A stretch of DNA of 58,304 nt, from NCBI GenBank assembly GCA_021463145.1, contig JAJTWZ010000023.1, forward strand, positions 1-58,304, given 5' to 3'. Under the pieces are notes generated by a model. That model was not told the origin of the DNA, made no database searches, and worked only from the letters and a program-made list of their open reading frames with translations. Below are positions 41,044-51,319 of this stretch, in pieces (position 1 is the first letter of the stretch; every line of letters starts with the position of its first letter). This DNA is from Blastocatellia bacterium. Its GTDB lineage: Bacteria > Acidobacteriota > Blastocatellia > UBA7656 > JADIYM01. A program made the translations under genes and the position numbers.

Positions 41044-42702
41044 CTACTCTTCCAGCATGGGTATGTTCATACCCTTCTCGCGGGCCGTGTCCTTCGCTTC
41101 GTCGTAGCCGGCATCCACGTGCCGGGCGACACCCAGGCCTGGGTCGTTCGTCAGCACGCGATTGAGCCGCGTCGCGGCCTCCGGCGTGCCGTCCGCGACC
41201 GAAACCTGGCCGGCGTGCAGGCTGTAGCCCATTCCAACCCCGCCGCCGTGATGGAAGCTTACCCAGGAAGCGCCGGACGCCGTGTTCAGAAGCGCGTTCA
41301 AGATCGGCCAATCGGCGACCGCGTCGGTACCGTCTCGCATTGCCTCCGTTTCGCGATACGGCGAAGCCACCGATCCCGTGTCGAGATGGTCGCGGCCTAT
41401 CACGATCGGCGCTTCGATCTTCCCTCGTTTGACGAGGTCGTTTATCGCTTCGCCCATAATCGCGCGGTCGCCGTAGCCCAGCCAGCAGATGCGCGCCGGC
41501 AGTCCCTGGAACTGCACCCTCTCGCGCGCGACGCGAAGCCATCGCTCGAGCGTGCGGTCGTGTGGGAACAGCTCGAGCGCAAGATCGTCCGTCGCCGCGA
41601 TGTCCGCCCTGTTGCCCGAAAGCGCAGCCCACCGGAACGGCCCACGACCCTCGCAGAACAGCGGACGAATGTACTCCGGAACGAACCCGGGCACGTCGAA
41701 GGCATTCTCCACGCCGGCTTTCTTCGCGTGCCCGCGGATGTTGTTGCCGTAGTCGAACGTGACGCTTCCCATCTTCTGCAGGTCGAGCACTGCCTGCATG
41801 TGCACGGCCATCGTCTCGAACGCGCGCCTCTGGTAGCCGTCTGGATCGTCCTGCCGCAACCGGATCGCATCCGCGAAGTCCAACCCGCTCGGCACGTAAC
41901 CGTAGAGCGTGTCGTGCGCCGACGTCTGATCGGTAAGGACATCGGGAACTTCTCCACGACGGACAAGCTCCGGCAGCACGTCGGCGCAGTTTCCGACGAG
42001 ACCGATCGAAAGCGGCTCGCGTCGCTTCTGCGCATCTCTTGCGATTCGCAGCGCCTCATCCAGATCGAAGCTGATCCGGTCGCAGTACCCCGTCTCTATT
42101 CGCTTCTCGATTCTGGATGCGTCCACGTCGATGCCGAGAAAAACCGCCCCGCACATCGCGGCCGCGAGCGGCTGCGCGCCACCCATTCCGCCCATACCGC
42201 CCGAGACGACGAGCCTGCCGGTCAGATCGCCGCCGAAGTGACGGTCGGCCGCGGCCGCAAATGTCTCGAACGTGCCCTGCACGATGCCCTGCGAACCGAT
42301 GTAGATCCAGCTGCCGGCCGTCATCTGACCGTACATCATCAGTCCGGCGCGCTCGAGCCGGTCGAACTCGTCCCAGTTCGCCCAGTTGCCGACGAGGTTC
42401 GAATTCGCGATCAGCACCCGCGGCGCATAGTCGTGCGTGCGGAAGATCGCCACCGGTTTGCCGGACTGAACGAGCAGCGTCTCGTCGTTCTCCAGCTCGC
42501 GCAGGCTGCGCACGATGGCGTCGAAACACTTCCAGTTGCGCGCGGCGCGGCCGCGGCCGCCATAGACAACCAGGTCCTCGGGCCGTTCGGCGACCTCCGG
42601 ATCCAGGTTGTTCATGAGCATCCGCAGCGCGGCTTCCTGATGCCAACCCTTGCAGCTCAACTCCGTGCCGCGTGGCGCGCGCAGTACCCTCGATTCCGTC
42701 AT
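41044..42702 (-). CDS. hutU: urocanate hydratase
   Basis: Second enzyme of histidine degradation: converts urocanate to imidazolone propionate using tightly bound NAD. The 552-residue product has the family features: [20 protein letters not shown] near the start, [34 protein letters not shown], the NAD site [14 protein letters not shown] and catalytic region [24 protein letters not shown] and [12 protein letters not shown]. Length is normal. The start ATG at 42702 has AGGA upstream; the frame further up lies in the preceding gene's terminal region. It follows hutH by 16 bp in the same operon. Confidence 0.97.
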   Translation of the reverse strand: MTESRVLRAPRGTELSCKGWHQEAALRMLMNNLDPEVAERPEDLVVYGGRGRAARNWKCFDAIVRSLRELENDETLLVQSGKPVAIFRTHDYAPRVLIANSNLVGNWANWDEFDRLERAGLMMYGQMTAGSWIYIGSQGIVQGTFETFAAAADRHFGGDLTGRLVVSGGMGGMGGAQPLAAAMCGAVFLGIDVDASRIEKRIETGYCDRISFDLDEALRIARDAQKRREPLSIGLVGNCADVLPELVRRGEVPDVLTDQTSAHDTLYGYVPSGLDFADAIRLRQDDPDGYQRRAFETMAVHMQAVLDLQKMGSVTFDYGNNIRGHAKKAGVENAFDVPGFVPEYIRPLFCEGRGPFRWAALSGNRADIAATDDLALELFPHDRTLERWLRVARERVQFQGLPARICWLGYGDRAIMGEAINDLVKRGKIEAPIVIGRDHLDTGSVASPYRETEAMRDGTDAVADWPILNALLNTASGASWVSFHHGGGVGMGYSLHAGQVSVADGTPEAATRLNRVLTNDPGLGVARHVDAGYDEAKDTAREKGMNIPMLEE

Positions 42703-42718
42703 CCGATCCTCCAGTCCA

Positions 42719-44206
42719 TCATTCCTGCCCCAGTCCGGCCACCAGCGGCGCGAGCACGGCAATCTTGTCGGCCAGCACTTCGTCGTGCTCGAAGAATGGC
42801 ACGGCCTCGCGCAGCCGCGAGTGAGCTCGCGCGATGCGCGGCGCCGGCGCGAGCGGTGCGAGGAAATCGATTCCCTGAGCCGCGCAAAGCGCTTCGATTG
42901 CCAGCACGGACCGCACGTTCTCGACGCATGTCGCCAGCTTCAGCGCGCTCGTCATACCCATCGAGACGTGATCTTCCTTGTTCGCCGACGTCGGAAGGCT
43001 GTCGACCGACGCCGGATGCGCGAGCACCTTGTTCTCGGCAAGCAGTGCCACTGCCGCAACCTGGGCGATCATCATCCCCGAGTTCGTACCGGCATCGCGT
43101 ATGAGGAAGGCCGGCAGTCCGGACAGATCCGGGTTCACGAGCCTCTCGATGCGGCGTTCGGAGATCGACGCCAGCTCGGTTACGGCAATCGCAAGGTAGT
43201 CGAGAACGAGCGCGACGGGCTCGCCGTGGAAGTTACCTCCCGAGATCACTTCTCCGGTGTCCGGAAAGACGAGAGGATTGTCGGTCGCGCTGTTGAACTC
43301 GGTCTCGAGCACCCGCCTCGCATGGCCGGCGGCGTCGCGAACGGCGCCGTGGACCTGCGGCATGCAACGCAGGCTGTAGGCGTCCTGCACGCGACCGCAG
43401 TCGGCGTGCGACTGGCGGATCTCGCTGCCGTCCAGAAGTTCGCGAAGGTTCCGGGCGACGGTCACCTGTCCGCCGTGTGCCCGTGCAGCGTGAATGCGCT
43501 CGTCGAAGGCGACCGGCGTGCCCTGCAACGCCTCGAGCGACATCGCGCCGATCACGTCGGCGGCGTCCGAGAGCGCCTCGATGTCGAGCAGCGCGATTGC
43601 CCCGATCGCGCTCATCGCCTGCGTGCCGTTGAGCAGTGCCAGTCCTTCTTTCGCCTCGAGCTCGAGCGGTGCGATGCCGGCTGCCTCGAACGCCTGGCGA
43701 GCCGGGACTCTACGGCCCCCGTGGACAACCATTCCTTCGCCAATCGCGCCGAGTGCGAGATGGGCGAGCGGCGCAAGATCGCCACTGGCTCCGACCGAGC
43801 CCTTCGACGGTACGACCGGGAGCAGGTCGTTGTTGATCATCTCGACCAACGTCTCCAGAACTACCGGCCGTACGCCCGAGAACCCCTTTGCAAGCACGTT
43901 TGCCCGCAGCAGCAGCATCGCGCGCGTCGCTTCGGGGCCGAGCGGCTCGCCAACTCCGCAGGAGTGCGACCGCACGAGGTTGATCTGGAGCGCCCGAAGA
44001 TCTTCCTGCCGGATACGCACGTCGCTCAGCTTTCCGAATCCGGTATTGATGCCGTAGACCGCGGCATCGCCGGTCAGGATTCGTTCGACCACGGCGCGCG
44101 ACAGAGCCACGCGGTCGATAACGCCATCGCCAATTCCGGCGCGCTCGCCACGGGCGACCGCGCCGACGTCCTCGAGAGTCAGGGAATGACCGTCAATTGT
44201 GATCAA
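42719..44206 (-). CDS. hutH: histidine ammonia-lyase
   Basis: First enzyme of histidine degradation: histidine to urocanate and ammonia. The 495-residue product carries the electrophilic MIO prosthetic group made from Ala140-Ser141-Gly142 in [14 protein letters not shown], the active Tyr51 in [10 protein letters not shown], and the [26 protein letters not shown] segment. The start is a TTG ([10 protein letters not shown]) with no clear ribosome site; no better start is nearby. It sits between the thiolase and hutU on the same strand. HutI (imidazolonepropionase) and the formimino-glutamate steps are not in the window, so they must be elsewhere. Confidence 0.97.
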   Translation of the reverse strand: MITIDGHSLTLEDVGAVARGERAGIGDGVIDRVALSRAVVERILTGDAAVYGINTGFGKLSDVRIRQEDLRALQINLVRSHSCGVGEPLGPEATRAMLLLRANVLAKGFSGVRPVVLETLVEMINNDLLPVVPSKGSVGASGDLAPLAHLALGAIGEGMVVHGGRRVPARQAFEAAGIAPLELEAKEGLALLNGTQAMSAIGAIALLDIEALSDAADVIGAMSLEALQGTPVAFDERIHAARAHGGQVTVARNLRELLDGSEIRQSHADCGRVQDAYSLRCMPQVHGAVRDAAGHARRVLETEFNSATDNPLVFPDTGEVISGGNFHGEPVALVLDYLAIAVTELASISERRIERLVNPDLSGLPAFLIRDAGTNSGMMIAQVAAVALLAENKVLAHPASVDSLPTSANKEDHVSMGMTSALKLATCVENVRSVLAIEALCAAQGIDFLAPLAPAPRIARAHSRLREAVPFFEHDEVLADKIAVLAPLVAGLGQE

Positions 44207-44252
44207 GGGCAGTTGAACTCGCTGGTTTAGTTGATTGAGATGCGCCGGCAGG

Positions 44253-45431
44253 CTATCGCTCGACGAGCAGGGTTACGCCCATTCCGCCGCTCACACAAAG
44301 CGTCGCAAGGCCATACCGTCCGTCCCGCCGAGCCAGTTCGTAAACGAGCGTCGTGAGAATTCTCGAGCCCGTGCAGCCGATCGGATGCCCAAGGGCGATC
44401 GATCCGCCGTTGGGGTTGAGCCGCTCGCGATCGAAACCGAGCTCGCGGTCGCACGCAAGCACCTGCGCGGCGAAGGCTTCGTTGAGCTCGACGACGTCGA
44501 TGTCCGCGAGCGTCAGTCCTCGACGCTCGAGCAACCGGCGCGTTGCCGGAACGGGACCGATGCCCATTCGCGCGGGATCCACTCCCGCGATTTCGTAGTC
44601 GACGACCCGGCCGAGCGATTCTGCCCCGGCCTCGTCGAGCGCTTCATCCGTCAACAGCACCATCGCCGAGGCGCCGTCGGTGATGCCGGACGCGTTACCG
44701 GCAGTCACGGTGCCGGTCTTCGAGAACACTGGCCGCAGTTTCGCCATCGCGGCGGCGTCGGCATCTGCGCGGACGTGCTCGTCATTGTCGAACGCCACTG
44801 TCGCGCCATTCCGGCCGGCCAGTTCCAGCGAGATCCGCTCGGCGGCGAAGCGGCCTGCGGATTCGGCAGCGACGGCGCGACGCTGGCTTTCGGCGGCGTA
44901 TTCATCCTGCTCCTCACGACCGATCGAGTACTCGGTCGCGAGCGTCTCCGCGGTCTCGCCCATGATCTGTTTCGCAAGCGGGCACATGAAGCCGTCCTGG
45001 TACATTCCGTCCGTCAGAGTCTGGTTGCCGAGCCTGGCTCCCCACCGGCCGCCCTCGACGTAATACGGCACCCGGCTCATCGATTCGGTTCCGCCCACGA
45101 CGACTGCGGAAGCCCGGCCAAGAAGCAGTTCCTGCGTACCGAGGATCACCGACCTGAGCCCGGAGGCGCACGCCTGGTTCACCGTGTATGCCGGCGCGGA
45201 CTCCGGAATGCCAGAACGAACCGAGACCTGCCTCGCGACGTTCGGTCCGCCGCCGGCCTGACGGCCACACCCGAAGATCAGCTCGGCAATCCTGTCCGGT
45301 GCGACCCTGGATCGGGTAAGCGCTTCTTTCACGACCGCGACGCCAAGGTCCGCTGCAGTCCACCCAGCGAGAGATCCGCCAAATTTTCCGATTGGCGTCC
45401 GCACGGCGCCAGCAATGTGCACTCGAGTCAT
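44253..45431 (-). CDS. acetyl-CoA C-acyltransferase (thiolase)
   Basis: 392 residues, thiolase superfamily. The nucleophile Cys88 is in [12 protein letters not shown], the catalytic His349 in [11 protein letters not shown] and the second Cys379 in LCVSGGMGV. The first residues are [21 protein letters not shown], as in degradative and biosynthetic acetyl-CoA acetyltransferases (AtoB/PhaA-like). Acts on acetoacetyl-CoA or longer 3-ketoacyl-CoA; which one cannot be read. ATG 45431 starts the homology; the frame extends 23 codons further but without similarity. It lies 46 bp upstream of hutH and 22 bp downstream of an outer-membrane gene, so the four genes may be one operon. No obvious link between thiolase and histidine breakdown is known to me. 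Confidence 0.94.
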   Translation of the reverse strand: MTRVHIAGAVRTPIGKFGGSLAGWTAADLGVAVVKEALTRSRVAPDRIAELIFGCGRQAGGGPNVARQVSVRSGIPESAPAYTVNQACASGLRSVILGTQELLLGRASAVVVGGTESMSRVPYYVEGGRWGARLGNQTLTDGMYQDGFMCPLAKQIMGETAETLATEYSIGREEQDEYAAESQRRAVAAESAGRFAAERISLELAGRNGATVAFDNDEHVRADADAAAMAKLRPVFSKTGTVTAGNASGITDGASAMVLLTDEALDEAGAESLGRVVDYEIAGVDPARMGIGPVPATRRLLERRGLTLADIDVVELNEAFAAQVLACDRELGFDRERLNPNGGSIALGHPIGCTGSRILTTLVYELARRDGRYGLATLCVSGGMGVTLLVER

Positions 45432-45453
45432 TCGAAGCTCTGAAGAGTTGGTG

Positions 45454-46329
45454 CTACTTGAGAATCGGCTGGAACGTGTCCTTGATGTCGTAGGTGACAC
45501 CGAAGACGAGTCCTGTCTGAGGGCTCCAGCGGGTCAGGCCGAAGGTCGCGGCCGCGTCCCATTTCAGGCCCGCCGCGTCGAACTGCACGCCGGCGCGGGC
45601 TTCCGAGCGGTCCTCGGTCCCGATCGGGGGCGTGCGAGTGCTGTGGCGGCCGTTGATCTCGCCGACGAAACGGAACCGTTTCGTGACGGGATAGCGGAAG
45701 GCGATGCCGTAACGAAGGACGTCGTTCTGCGCGAACGTTTCGGCCGGCGAATCGAGAATGCCGATGCCGATCGACCCGAAGAAATGAATGCCGGCGATCG
45801 TCTTCGCGACGAGAACGTCTGCGAATACGTTCGTCGAGTTGAGGCCGATGCCGCGCGCCTGATCGGTGTTCGGCAGTTCGAATCCGAAACGCAGGCCGAG
45901 GGCAGGAAGGCGCCTCGACTCGTTGCGAACCTTGATTTTCGTGGCGATCGTGAAGTCGCCGACGTCCTGCGAATCGGAAGACTTGGCACCGAGCTCGAGC
46001 GGAACGATCGAATCGCGGAACGCACCGTTGATGGAAAGGAACTGCTGGACCGTGCCGTCGATCTGGATCTCGACGTTCGAGGAAACGCCGATTCGGATAC
46101 CAAGCTCGCCGATCCTGGTTATGTCGCCGCTCAGTCCTGAAATGGAGAAGTCCTGGTCCTGCTGGAAAGCGATTCCGGACTGAAGACGGATGGTGCCCGG
46201 GCGAAGTACGTCGACGTCTTCGGTGACGAGCGGACGAGCCTGGGGGGACTCAGGATCGGCGTCCTGAGCGTAGGCGGCGGACACGCCGGCTACGACGAAT
46301 AGGACGGCCAGAATCAGTCGTTTGCACAT
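45454..46329 (-). CDS. outer-membrane beta-barrel protein (MetA/transporter-like)
   Basis: 291 residues. Signal peptide at 1-22 ([21 protein letters not shown]). The mature protein is all-beta with alternating residues, beginning with [21 protein letters not shown] and containing strands such as [19 protein letters not shown], ending in TFQPILK; it resembles the phenol-degradation MetA-type/transporter beta-barrels, but the family assignment is tentative. It ends 22 bp before the thiolase start, reading in the same direction, and so may be the first gene of the OMP-thiolase-hutH-hutU group. A barrel used for substrate uptake is conceivable. Confidence 0.7.
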   Translation of the reverse strand: MCKRLILAVLFVVAGVSAAYAQDADPESPQARPLVTEDVDVLRPGTIRLQSGIAFQQDQDFSISGLSGDITRIGELGIRIGVSSNVEIQIDGTVQQFLSINGAFRDSIVPLELGAKSSDSQDVGDFTIATKIKVRNESRRLPALGLRFGFELPNTDQARGIGLNSTNVFADVLVAKTIAGIHFFGSIGIGILDSPAETFAQNDVLRYGIAFRYPVTKRFRFVGEINGRHSTRTPPIGTEDRSEARAGVQFDAAGLKWDAAATFGLTRWSPQTGLVFGVTYDIKDTFQPILK

Positions 46330-46454
46330 CGCGGGCCGGATTCTACGGCAAGGTAACTTCCGTGGCCAATGGTTCGGCCATGTCCAGGGATGAACACCGC
46401 TGAAAACAGGCTCCACGGGCGTTACCTGCGAAAAATCTGTGTTCAAGCCCGTAA

Positions 46455-46477
46455 GCCCGTGGTCAGAAGCCACGGGC
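46455..46477. terminator. short hairpin at the end of the propeller gene
   Basis: GCCCGTGG (46455-46462) pairs with CCACGGGC (46470-46477) around TCAGAAG. It overlaps the last codons of the propeller gene (stop near 46463) and lacks a T tract, so terminator function is uncertain. Confidence 0.35.
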
Positions 46478-48787
46478 GACGACGTAATTGCCAGGGAATC
46501 GCGCGAGATCGGGATACGCCAGCTGGGCAAGGGGCTTCACGAACGAAACGTGAGCCGCGAGCGACCCGCCGTCGATATCGACTGCCGCGCCGTCCGCGAC
46601 CACCGAGACAATCCGCATCCTGACAGGCAGGAACAACCGCCCCGACTCCGCATCGAACCCGGCACTTCCACCACCGAATCCGTCGAATGGATTCCCACCC
46701 ACGCCGACTTCGCTGTCGAGCCGTAACCCCCCATCGGCAACTTCCACATAGGCGATCGGTCCGCCTCCCTCCGGCAGGACGGCGAGCAACCGATCCGCCA
46801 CCCGAACGATTCCGCGCCCGGTCGCAATGTTGGACGACACGTCGTCGACGTCGCCGGTCAGGAGGTTCAACTGCCGCACCTGCTGCCCGCTGACGTACCA
46901 CATCTTCGTCGCGCCGGCATCGTAGGCAACGCGGGGCGATGCCGGATCCAGCGTCGTCTGCACCGTCAACCTGTCGACCAGGCTGACGCCGCCGCCCTCA
47001 TCCAGCGCACAACGGACGATCGCTTGCGTTCCCTCGAGCGCGACGAGCCTTGTGCCGGCCGAATCCACAGCCGGATTCGTCAACCGGCCGCCCGCGCCCC
47101 CCACCGTGACACGCGTCGCCGTGCCGGTCACGAGGTTCACGCGCCATATCGAATCATCCGCGGTTACGTAGGCAATGGCCCTGGATGGATGAAACGCGAT
47201 GCACGGGGCAAGCGCAGGCGGCACGGCGCCCGGAGTCGACGATCCCCGCTGCGTGATCCTCCCGTCGTCGTCGACGTCGAAGACGCCGAGTCCGCCACCG
47301 GCGGAAACGACCATGGTCCTTCCATTCGGCGCCACGACGAGGAGTCCCATTGACGGTCCCAGTTCCACCCGGTCGACCTCGACTCCGGAGCTGACGTTGT
47401 AGCTGAACAACGCATCGGCCGAGTCCGACGCCGCGACCGCGAAGAACCGGTTCGCGAAGCTCGCGGCACGGTCGCCAGGGCGCACGATCACGCCCGGCAC
47501 TCGCGCGAAACGCGCGGCGGTCGTCTCCTCGAACTCGCGGCGAACGATTGGCAGGACCGTAATGCCACCGGGTCCCATCGGCACTATCGGCGCGAGCGTC
47601 GGACTGCCGGTAACGATGAGTTTCCGGCCGTCCGAAGTGAATGCAAGTCCGTCCGCCGAACCGACGGCCATAGTGCGGTCGAGTTCCAGCCTGGTCGAGA
47701 CCTCGACGAGCAGAATCGTCGACGACTGCGGAAAGCTGATGGCGACGGTCGCACCCGTTGGATCGAAGGCCACCGAACCGATGTCGCCGAGGCCGTCGCC
47801 CAACTGGAGCAGCTTCGGGTTTCCCTTCGCGAGACCGCGGCCGTCTCCCTCGAAAAACGCAACTGCCGCTGGACGGCCGGTCGACGCGCTCACTCGCGAT
47901 ACGGCGATCGTCGAGCCGTCGGGCGACGCCGCAACCGGGGCCGAGTATCTGTCCGGAAGGGGCGCGGGCGCCCGCGCCGTCTGCTTACCCTTCAGGCTGA
48001 GCCCGACGAGCGCCGCGCCGCCCGAGTCCACCGTGAATACCACCCTCCCACGCTTTCCGAGCGCCGAGAATTGCGAGAATGCGTCTCCGGCGAACCCGCC
48101 GCGCAGATACCTTCCCGAGAGTTCGAGCCGTCCGTTCGGTTGATGGCGGAGGAACAGCAGGCCCGTGGTAGTCAGCACGGCGATCGCGCGACGGCCCGGC
48201 TCGTAGCGCAATTCGATCGGCGACTCCCCTGGCTCGAGCTCGTACTCGTCGAGAGCTTCGGCGGATCGCGTGTCGACGGTTACGATTCGGTCCCGCACGC
48301 CGGAGAGCGCGACTATCGCCGTCCGGCCATCGTCCGACATCCGGACTGTAACTGGCAGCGCGTTCGCAAGCGTGGCTCGTTCCTCCAGGATGCCTTCGCC
48401 GGAAGCGTCGAAGAATCGCACGGAGCCGGCCGCCGCAAGCGCGAGGACACGTCCGTTTGCCGAAATGGTGAGCGGTGCGACGGGATCGGACTCGAGCGCT
48501 CTGAGCGTTTCGACGCCGAGGTCGGCCGAACGAACGTATTCGCCAGTCGCCAGTTCGAACGTGCAAAGCAATCGGTTGCCGACCAGGGCGAATCCGAACT
48601 CTCCGTCCGGATGCGCAACGGACGGGGCGCCCGGATTCACGATGAATCCGCCCGAACCAGGTGTGAACCGCTCGACGAGCGCGGACCCTCGGGCAGGCGC
48701 CGGATGCGGCGAGGTCAAGGCCGCGAGTCCGGCGAGGAGGAGGCAGGCCGCCCCTCCGGCGCGGCAACTATTTCGCCTTGTACGCAT
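46463..48787 (-). CDS. secreted beta-propeller protein
   Basis: 774 residues. Signal peptide at 1-33 (MRTRRNSCRAGGAACLLLAG). The rest consists of repeating beta-blades of about 40-60 residues with phrases such as SPDGSTIAVSRV, TSDGRKLIVTGS, APNGRTMVVSAGGG and VDSAGTRLVALEGT, typical of YncE/WD40-like or lactonase-type propellers. I cannot assign an activity; such proteins are often binding or scaffold proteins. The ATG at 48787 lies 20 bp inside the end of the preceding Ycf48-like gene, a coupled arrangement. Gly- and Asp-rich loops between the blades suggest extracytoplasmic metal sites, but this is speculation. Confidence 0.75.
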   Translation of the reverse strand: MRTRRNSCRAGGAACLLLAGLAALTSPHPAPARGSALVERFTPGSGGFIVNPGAPSVAHPDGEFGFALVGNRLLCTFELATGEYVRSADLGVETLRALESDPVAPLTISANGRVLALAAAGSVRFFDASGEGILEERATLANALPVTVRMSDDGRTAIVALSGVRDRIVTVDTRSAEALDEYELEPGESPIELRYEPGRRAIAVLTTTGLLFLRHQPNGRLELSGRYLRGGFAGDAFSQFSALGKRGRVVFTVDSGGAALVGLSLKGKQTARAPAPLPDRYSAPVAASPDGSTIAVSRVSASTGRPAAVAFFEGDGRGLAKGNPKLLQLGDGLGDIGSVAFDPTGATVAISFPQSSTILLVEVSTRLELDRTMAVGSADGLAFTSDGRKLIVTGSPTLAPIVPMGPGGITVLPIVRREFEETTAARFARVPGVIVRPGDRAASFANRFFAVAASDSADALFSYNVSSGVEVDRVELGPSMGLLVVAPNGRTMVVSAGGGLGVFDVDDDGRITQRGSSTPGAVPPALAPCIAFHPSRAIAYVTADDSIWRVNLVTGTATRVTVGGAGGRLTNPAVDSAGTRLVALEGTQAIVRCALDEGGGVSLVDRLTVQTTLDPASPRVAYDAGATKMWYVSGQQVRQLNLLTGDVDDVSSNIATGRGIVRVADRLLAVLPEGGGPIAYVEVADGGLRLDSEVGVGGNPFDGFGGGSAGFDAESGRLFLPVRMRIVSVVADGAAVDIDGGSLAAHVSFVKPLAQLAYPDLARFPGNYVVARGF

Positions 48788-50042
48788 GCACGCCGAGGTC
48801 ACTCGTAGCGAAACCACGCCCTGGAGCCACCAGAACGAACGACGTAAACGCCGGCTGCGGCTGGCCGGCCTTGTAAAGGGGATCCGTCGTGTCGAGGACA
48901 GTTCCGCCCGTCCAGTCGTGCGTTCCCGCATCGCTCCAGGTCGCACCGCCGTCTGTCGTCCTGTAGACCTTGCCGCCGCTTCCCGAGGCCATGCCGTTCT
49001 GCGCGTCGACGAACTGCACGCATCGGAGCGATGATGCCACCTTCGCCTTGACCTCCCAGGTTGCCCCGCCATCTTTCGTCGCCAGGATCTGACTGGGGCC
49101 GGGTTCGCCGGTTTCGTCTTCGGTCGCTCCGACGATCCAGCCGTTGTTCGCATCGATGAAAAAGACCGATTGCGGAACTTGCTTCGCGTCCGGGATCGGC
49201 GCCACTTTCCACGTGAGTCCGCCGTCCGCGGTCCGGAGCACGGCGCCCGTGTCATCCTCGTCGATCGACCCCGCGACCACCCATCCATTCGAGGAATCGG
49301 TAAACGAACTTCGAGACAGGCCATATGCGGGAAGGTCCGGCGCCAGCGTCACCGGCGTCCAGGTCTCGCCGCCGTCGACCGTCCTGACGACGACCGGCCG
49401 CGTCCGTGTGACGGAGGAGCCCGGTTTGGCCCCCGGCCCCGACTCTTCGCGAGTGCCGAAAGCCCATCCGTCGTTCGGCGTCCTGAACGAGATGCCGAGC
49501 ATCTCGACGTAGTCGGTCTCGACGACTTTGGCCGCCGTGTTCCTGTTCGAAGGGCCGGCTGCCGGACGAACCACTGGCGCCGAACGTGTGTCGATCGCGT
49601 ACTTCGTCGCAAAGAGGTCGAGATCGTTCGAAGCCGTCCACGTGTCGCCGCCGTCAGCCGTGGTATAGACGACGCCTCCGTCGCTGATCGCGGCGCCGTT
49701 GAGTGGATCGACGAAGTCGAGGCCGACGAGCTCGGTCTGTTCGGTGCGAAGCACGCACTTCCAGGTTGCGCCGCCGTCCTTCGTCCTGACGATGACGCTT
49801 CCGGTAAAGCCCACGTCATTCGTCCCGTACGCGAACGCGGTCGACGAATCGACCATCTCGACGCTGTAAAGGGTGGTGCTCTCTCGCTCTTCCGGAGAGC
49901 CGGCCGGATGGGTGCGAGCTCCGGCTGCGCCAGACGGCTTGTTCGAGTTCGACTGATTGGCGGGTTCCGACTGGCAGGCGGCGGTGACGGCCGCAAGTCC
50001 CAGTGCGATCGAAAGTATCAGTGCGTTGGATCGATTCAACAT
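48768..50042 (-). CDS. Ycf48-like (BNR-repeat) lipoprotein
   Basis: 424 residues. The N-terminus MLNRSNALILSIALGLAAV leads to a possible lipobox TAAC, so the protein is probably a lipoprotein. The mature part carries six BNR/Asp-box motifs such as RTKDGGATWK, TTADGGDTWT, RTVDGGETWT, RTADGGLTWK, ATKDGGATWE and RTTDGGATWS, forming a six- or seven-bladed propeller of the photosystem II assembly factor Ycf48/sialidase type. No photosynthesis gene is present here, so this is a generic use of the fold. I chose ATG 50042 to start the signal. It lies 55 bp from the next lipoprotein gene and overlaps the propeller gene, forming one operon of surface proteins. Confidence 0.87.
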   Translation of the reverse strand: MLNRSNALILSIALGLAAVTAACQSEPANQSNSNKPSGAAGARTHPAGSPEERESTTLYSVEMVDSSTAFAYGTNDVGFTGSVIVRTKDGGATWKCVLRTEQTELVGLDFVDPLNGAAISDGGVVYTTADGGDTWTASNDLDLFATKYAIDTRSAPVVRPAAGPSNRNTAAKVVETDYVEMLGISFRTPNDGWAFGTREESGPGAKPGSSVTRTRPVVVRTVDGGETWTPVTLAPDLPAYGLSRSSFTDSSNGWVVAGSIDEDDTGAVLRTADGGLTWKVAPIPDAKQVPQSVFFIDANNGWIVGATEDETGEPGPSQILATKDGGATWEVKAKVASSLRCVQFVDAQNGMASGSGGKVYRTTDGGATWSDAGTHDWTGGTVLDTTDPLYKAGQPQPAFTSFVLVAPGRGFATSDLGVHAYKAK

Positions 50043-50097
50043 CGTCAGCTGTCTCCGAATGTGAATATTTCGTCTCCGGGCGTCAGGATTCCGGCTC

Positions 50098-50682
50098 TCA
50101 GGTCGCGGGGCGTAGTACAAAGGAATCGAGAAAGTGGTTCATCTCTTCGTTCGCAGTGAGCCGATTCGGCAAGACGCAGATGAGCTCGTACAGGTGCGAG
50201 CCTGCGACGACGGTTCGAGCGCGAAGCCGCCCACCCGATGCGATTGCGGCAGTCGGAACGTCGACCTCGACTTCCTTGCCGGCATAACCGGAGACGATCA
50301 CGTCACGAGTGTAGACGATGTGTCCCGAAGCGCTCTCGACGATGCGCGCCACCGAGCTGTCGAGGATGCCTCCGGCGTTGGAGTTTCCGCCCGACCCGAA
50401 CGGAATGGCCGTGTCCGTTATGGTAATGAATCCGCCGTCCGGCAGGTCGAGGGCAAAGACGTCCGTCTCGAAGTCTCCGGCCGGAAACTTCGAGAGCCGG
50501 CGTTCTTTGGCCGGAGTTCCGGGGACTGAAACGGTGAACGCGGCGCCGTCCGGCGAGAAGGGTTTCCATGTGGAGAAGTCTGCACGCGCGCACGCGGTCA
50601 GCACCGAGAATGCGAGAAGCAATGCCACGGCCGATCGTCTCGGCGGCCGGGCGCCCTGTTCACGTGGTTGCCGTTCACGCAT
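50098..50682 (-). CDS. small putative lipoprotein, beta-rich
   Basis: 194 residues. N-terminal signal with lipobox LTAC (Cys about 32) followed by a beta-rich domain (FSPDGAAFTVSVPGTPAKERRL) that recalls PsbP-like or similar small extracytoplasmic domains; the assignment is weak. The first 15 residues before the hydrophobic segment are unusually polar and basic; the frame is open upstream to 51084, but that part reads as unstructured repeat-derived sequence. It is the first gene of the lipoprotein-propeller cluster that ends at 46463. Function unknown. Confidence 0.65.
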   Translation of the reverse strand: MRERQPREQGARPPRRSAVALLLAFSVLTACARADFSTWKPFSPDGAAFTVSVPGTPAKERRLSKFPAGDFETDVFALDLPDGGFITITDTAIPFGSGGNSNAGGILDSSVARIVESASGHIVYTRDVIVSGYAGKEVEVDVPTAAIASGGRLRARTVVAGSHLYELICVLPNRLTANEEMNHFLDSFVLRPAT

Positions 50683-50879
50683 GTCGAGCTTGATTGGCAC
50701 AGAAATGAGCTGGAGCGAATGATCCTGACACGAGATCGTATCGGGGGCGGCGCAAGTGATTCCAAATGCAGAATGACTCGACGCTGAAGCGCCAGCGCCT
50801 CGTTGGAATGGCACGGCAGTCGGACATTGAATCACGAGCTTACCGGACGGGACGGAGGGTGTGCCAGCCGCGCAATTTG

Positions 50880-50915
50880 TCGAGTACGTTGTAATGGTCG
50901 AGTACGTTGTAATGA
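50880..50915 (+). repeat. 18 bp tandem direct repeat
   Basis: Two adjacent copies of TCGAGTACGTTGTAATG(G/A), period 18 bp, on the far upstream side of the lipoprotein gene at 50682. It is much richer in A+T than the surroundings. Confidence 0.7.
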
Positions 50916-50970
50916 GAGGAGCCAGGTTCGCGCTGACTGCGGCCGATTGGGCCGGGAAGGCGCGGAGCCG

Positions 50971-51245
50971 ACCCGCTCGCTGCCGCTCGCGGTACTGACG
51001 CGGCGCAGAGCGCGGATGACGTGGGGTTGATCTCGGAGGCTGCACGGTGAGCTGTGAGATCGCCTGGCGCGCCGGACTCATCAAGGCGCCGGCCCTCCCG
51101 CGTCTGTACCGCGAGCGACCTCAGGTGGCGTCGCGGACGCGCGGTGGCGCCCCTCCCGCGTCAGTACCGCGAGCGACAGCGAGCGGGTATCCCCAGACGG
51201 AGCGATGCGCAGAGCTGACCCGCTCGCTGGCGCTCCGGGTACAAC
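50971..51245. repeat. cluster of family D repeats
   Basis: Copies with core TACCGCGAGCG (or its complement CGCTCGCGGTA) lie at about 50971-51000 (reverse), 51092-51120, 51152-51188 and 51219-51245 (reverse, degenerate). A single copy is at 13198-13225. Arms ACCCGCTCGCTG and CAGCGAGCGGGT make pairs of copies complementary. Confidence 0.65.
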
Positions 51246-51319
51246 CGGCGCGCGGCCGCTGCTGCGACGTACGCGGGCGGGTCGTGCGACCGGCCCGCCT
51301 CCCTTCCCTGCCCGGCCGC

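Larger units (their letters stand above)
50683..51319. other. 637 bp gene-free region with repeats
   Basis: No gene is credible here. It holds an 18 bp direct repeat (TCGAGTACGTTGTAATGG, starting at 50880 and 50898), which could be a binding site for a regulator, and a cluster of family D repeats between about 50971 and 51245. Between them the sequence has no sign of coding bias. Confidence 0.6.
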
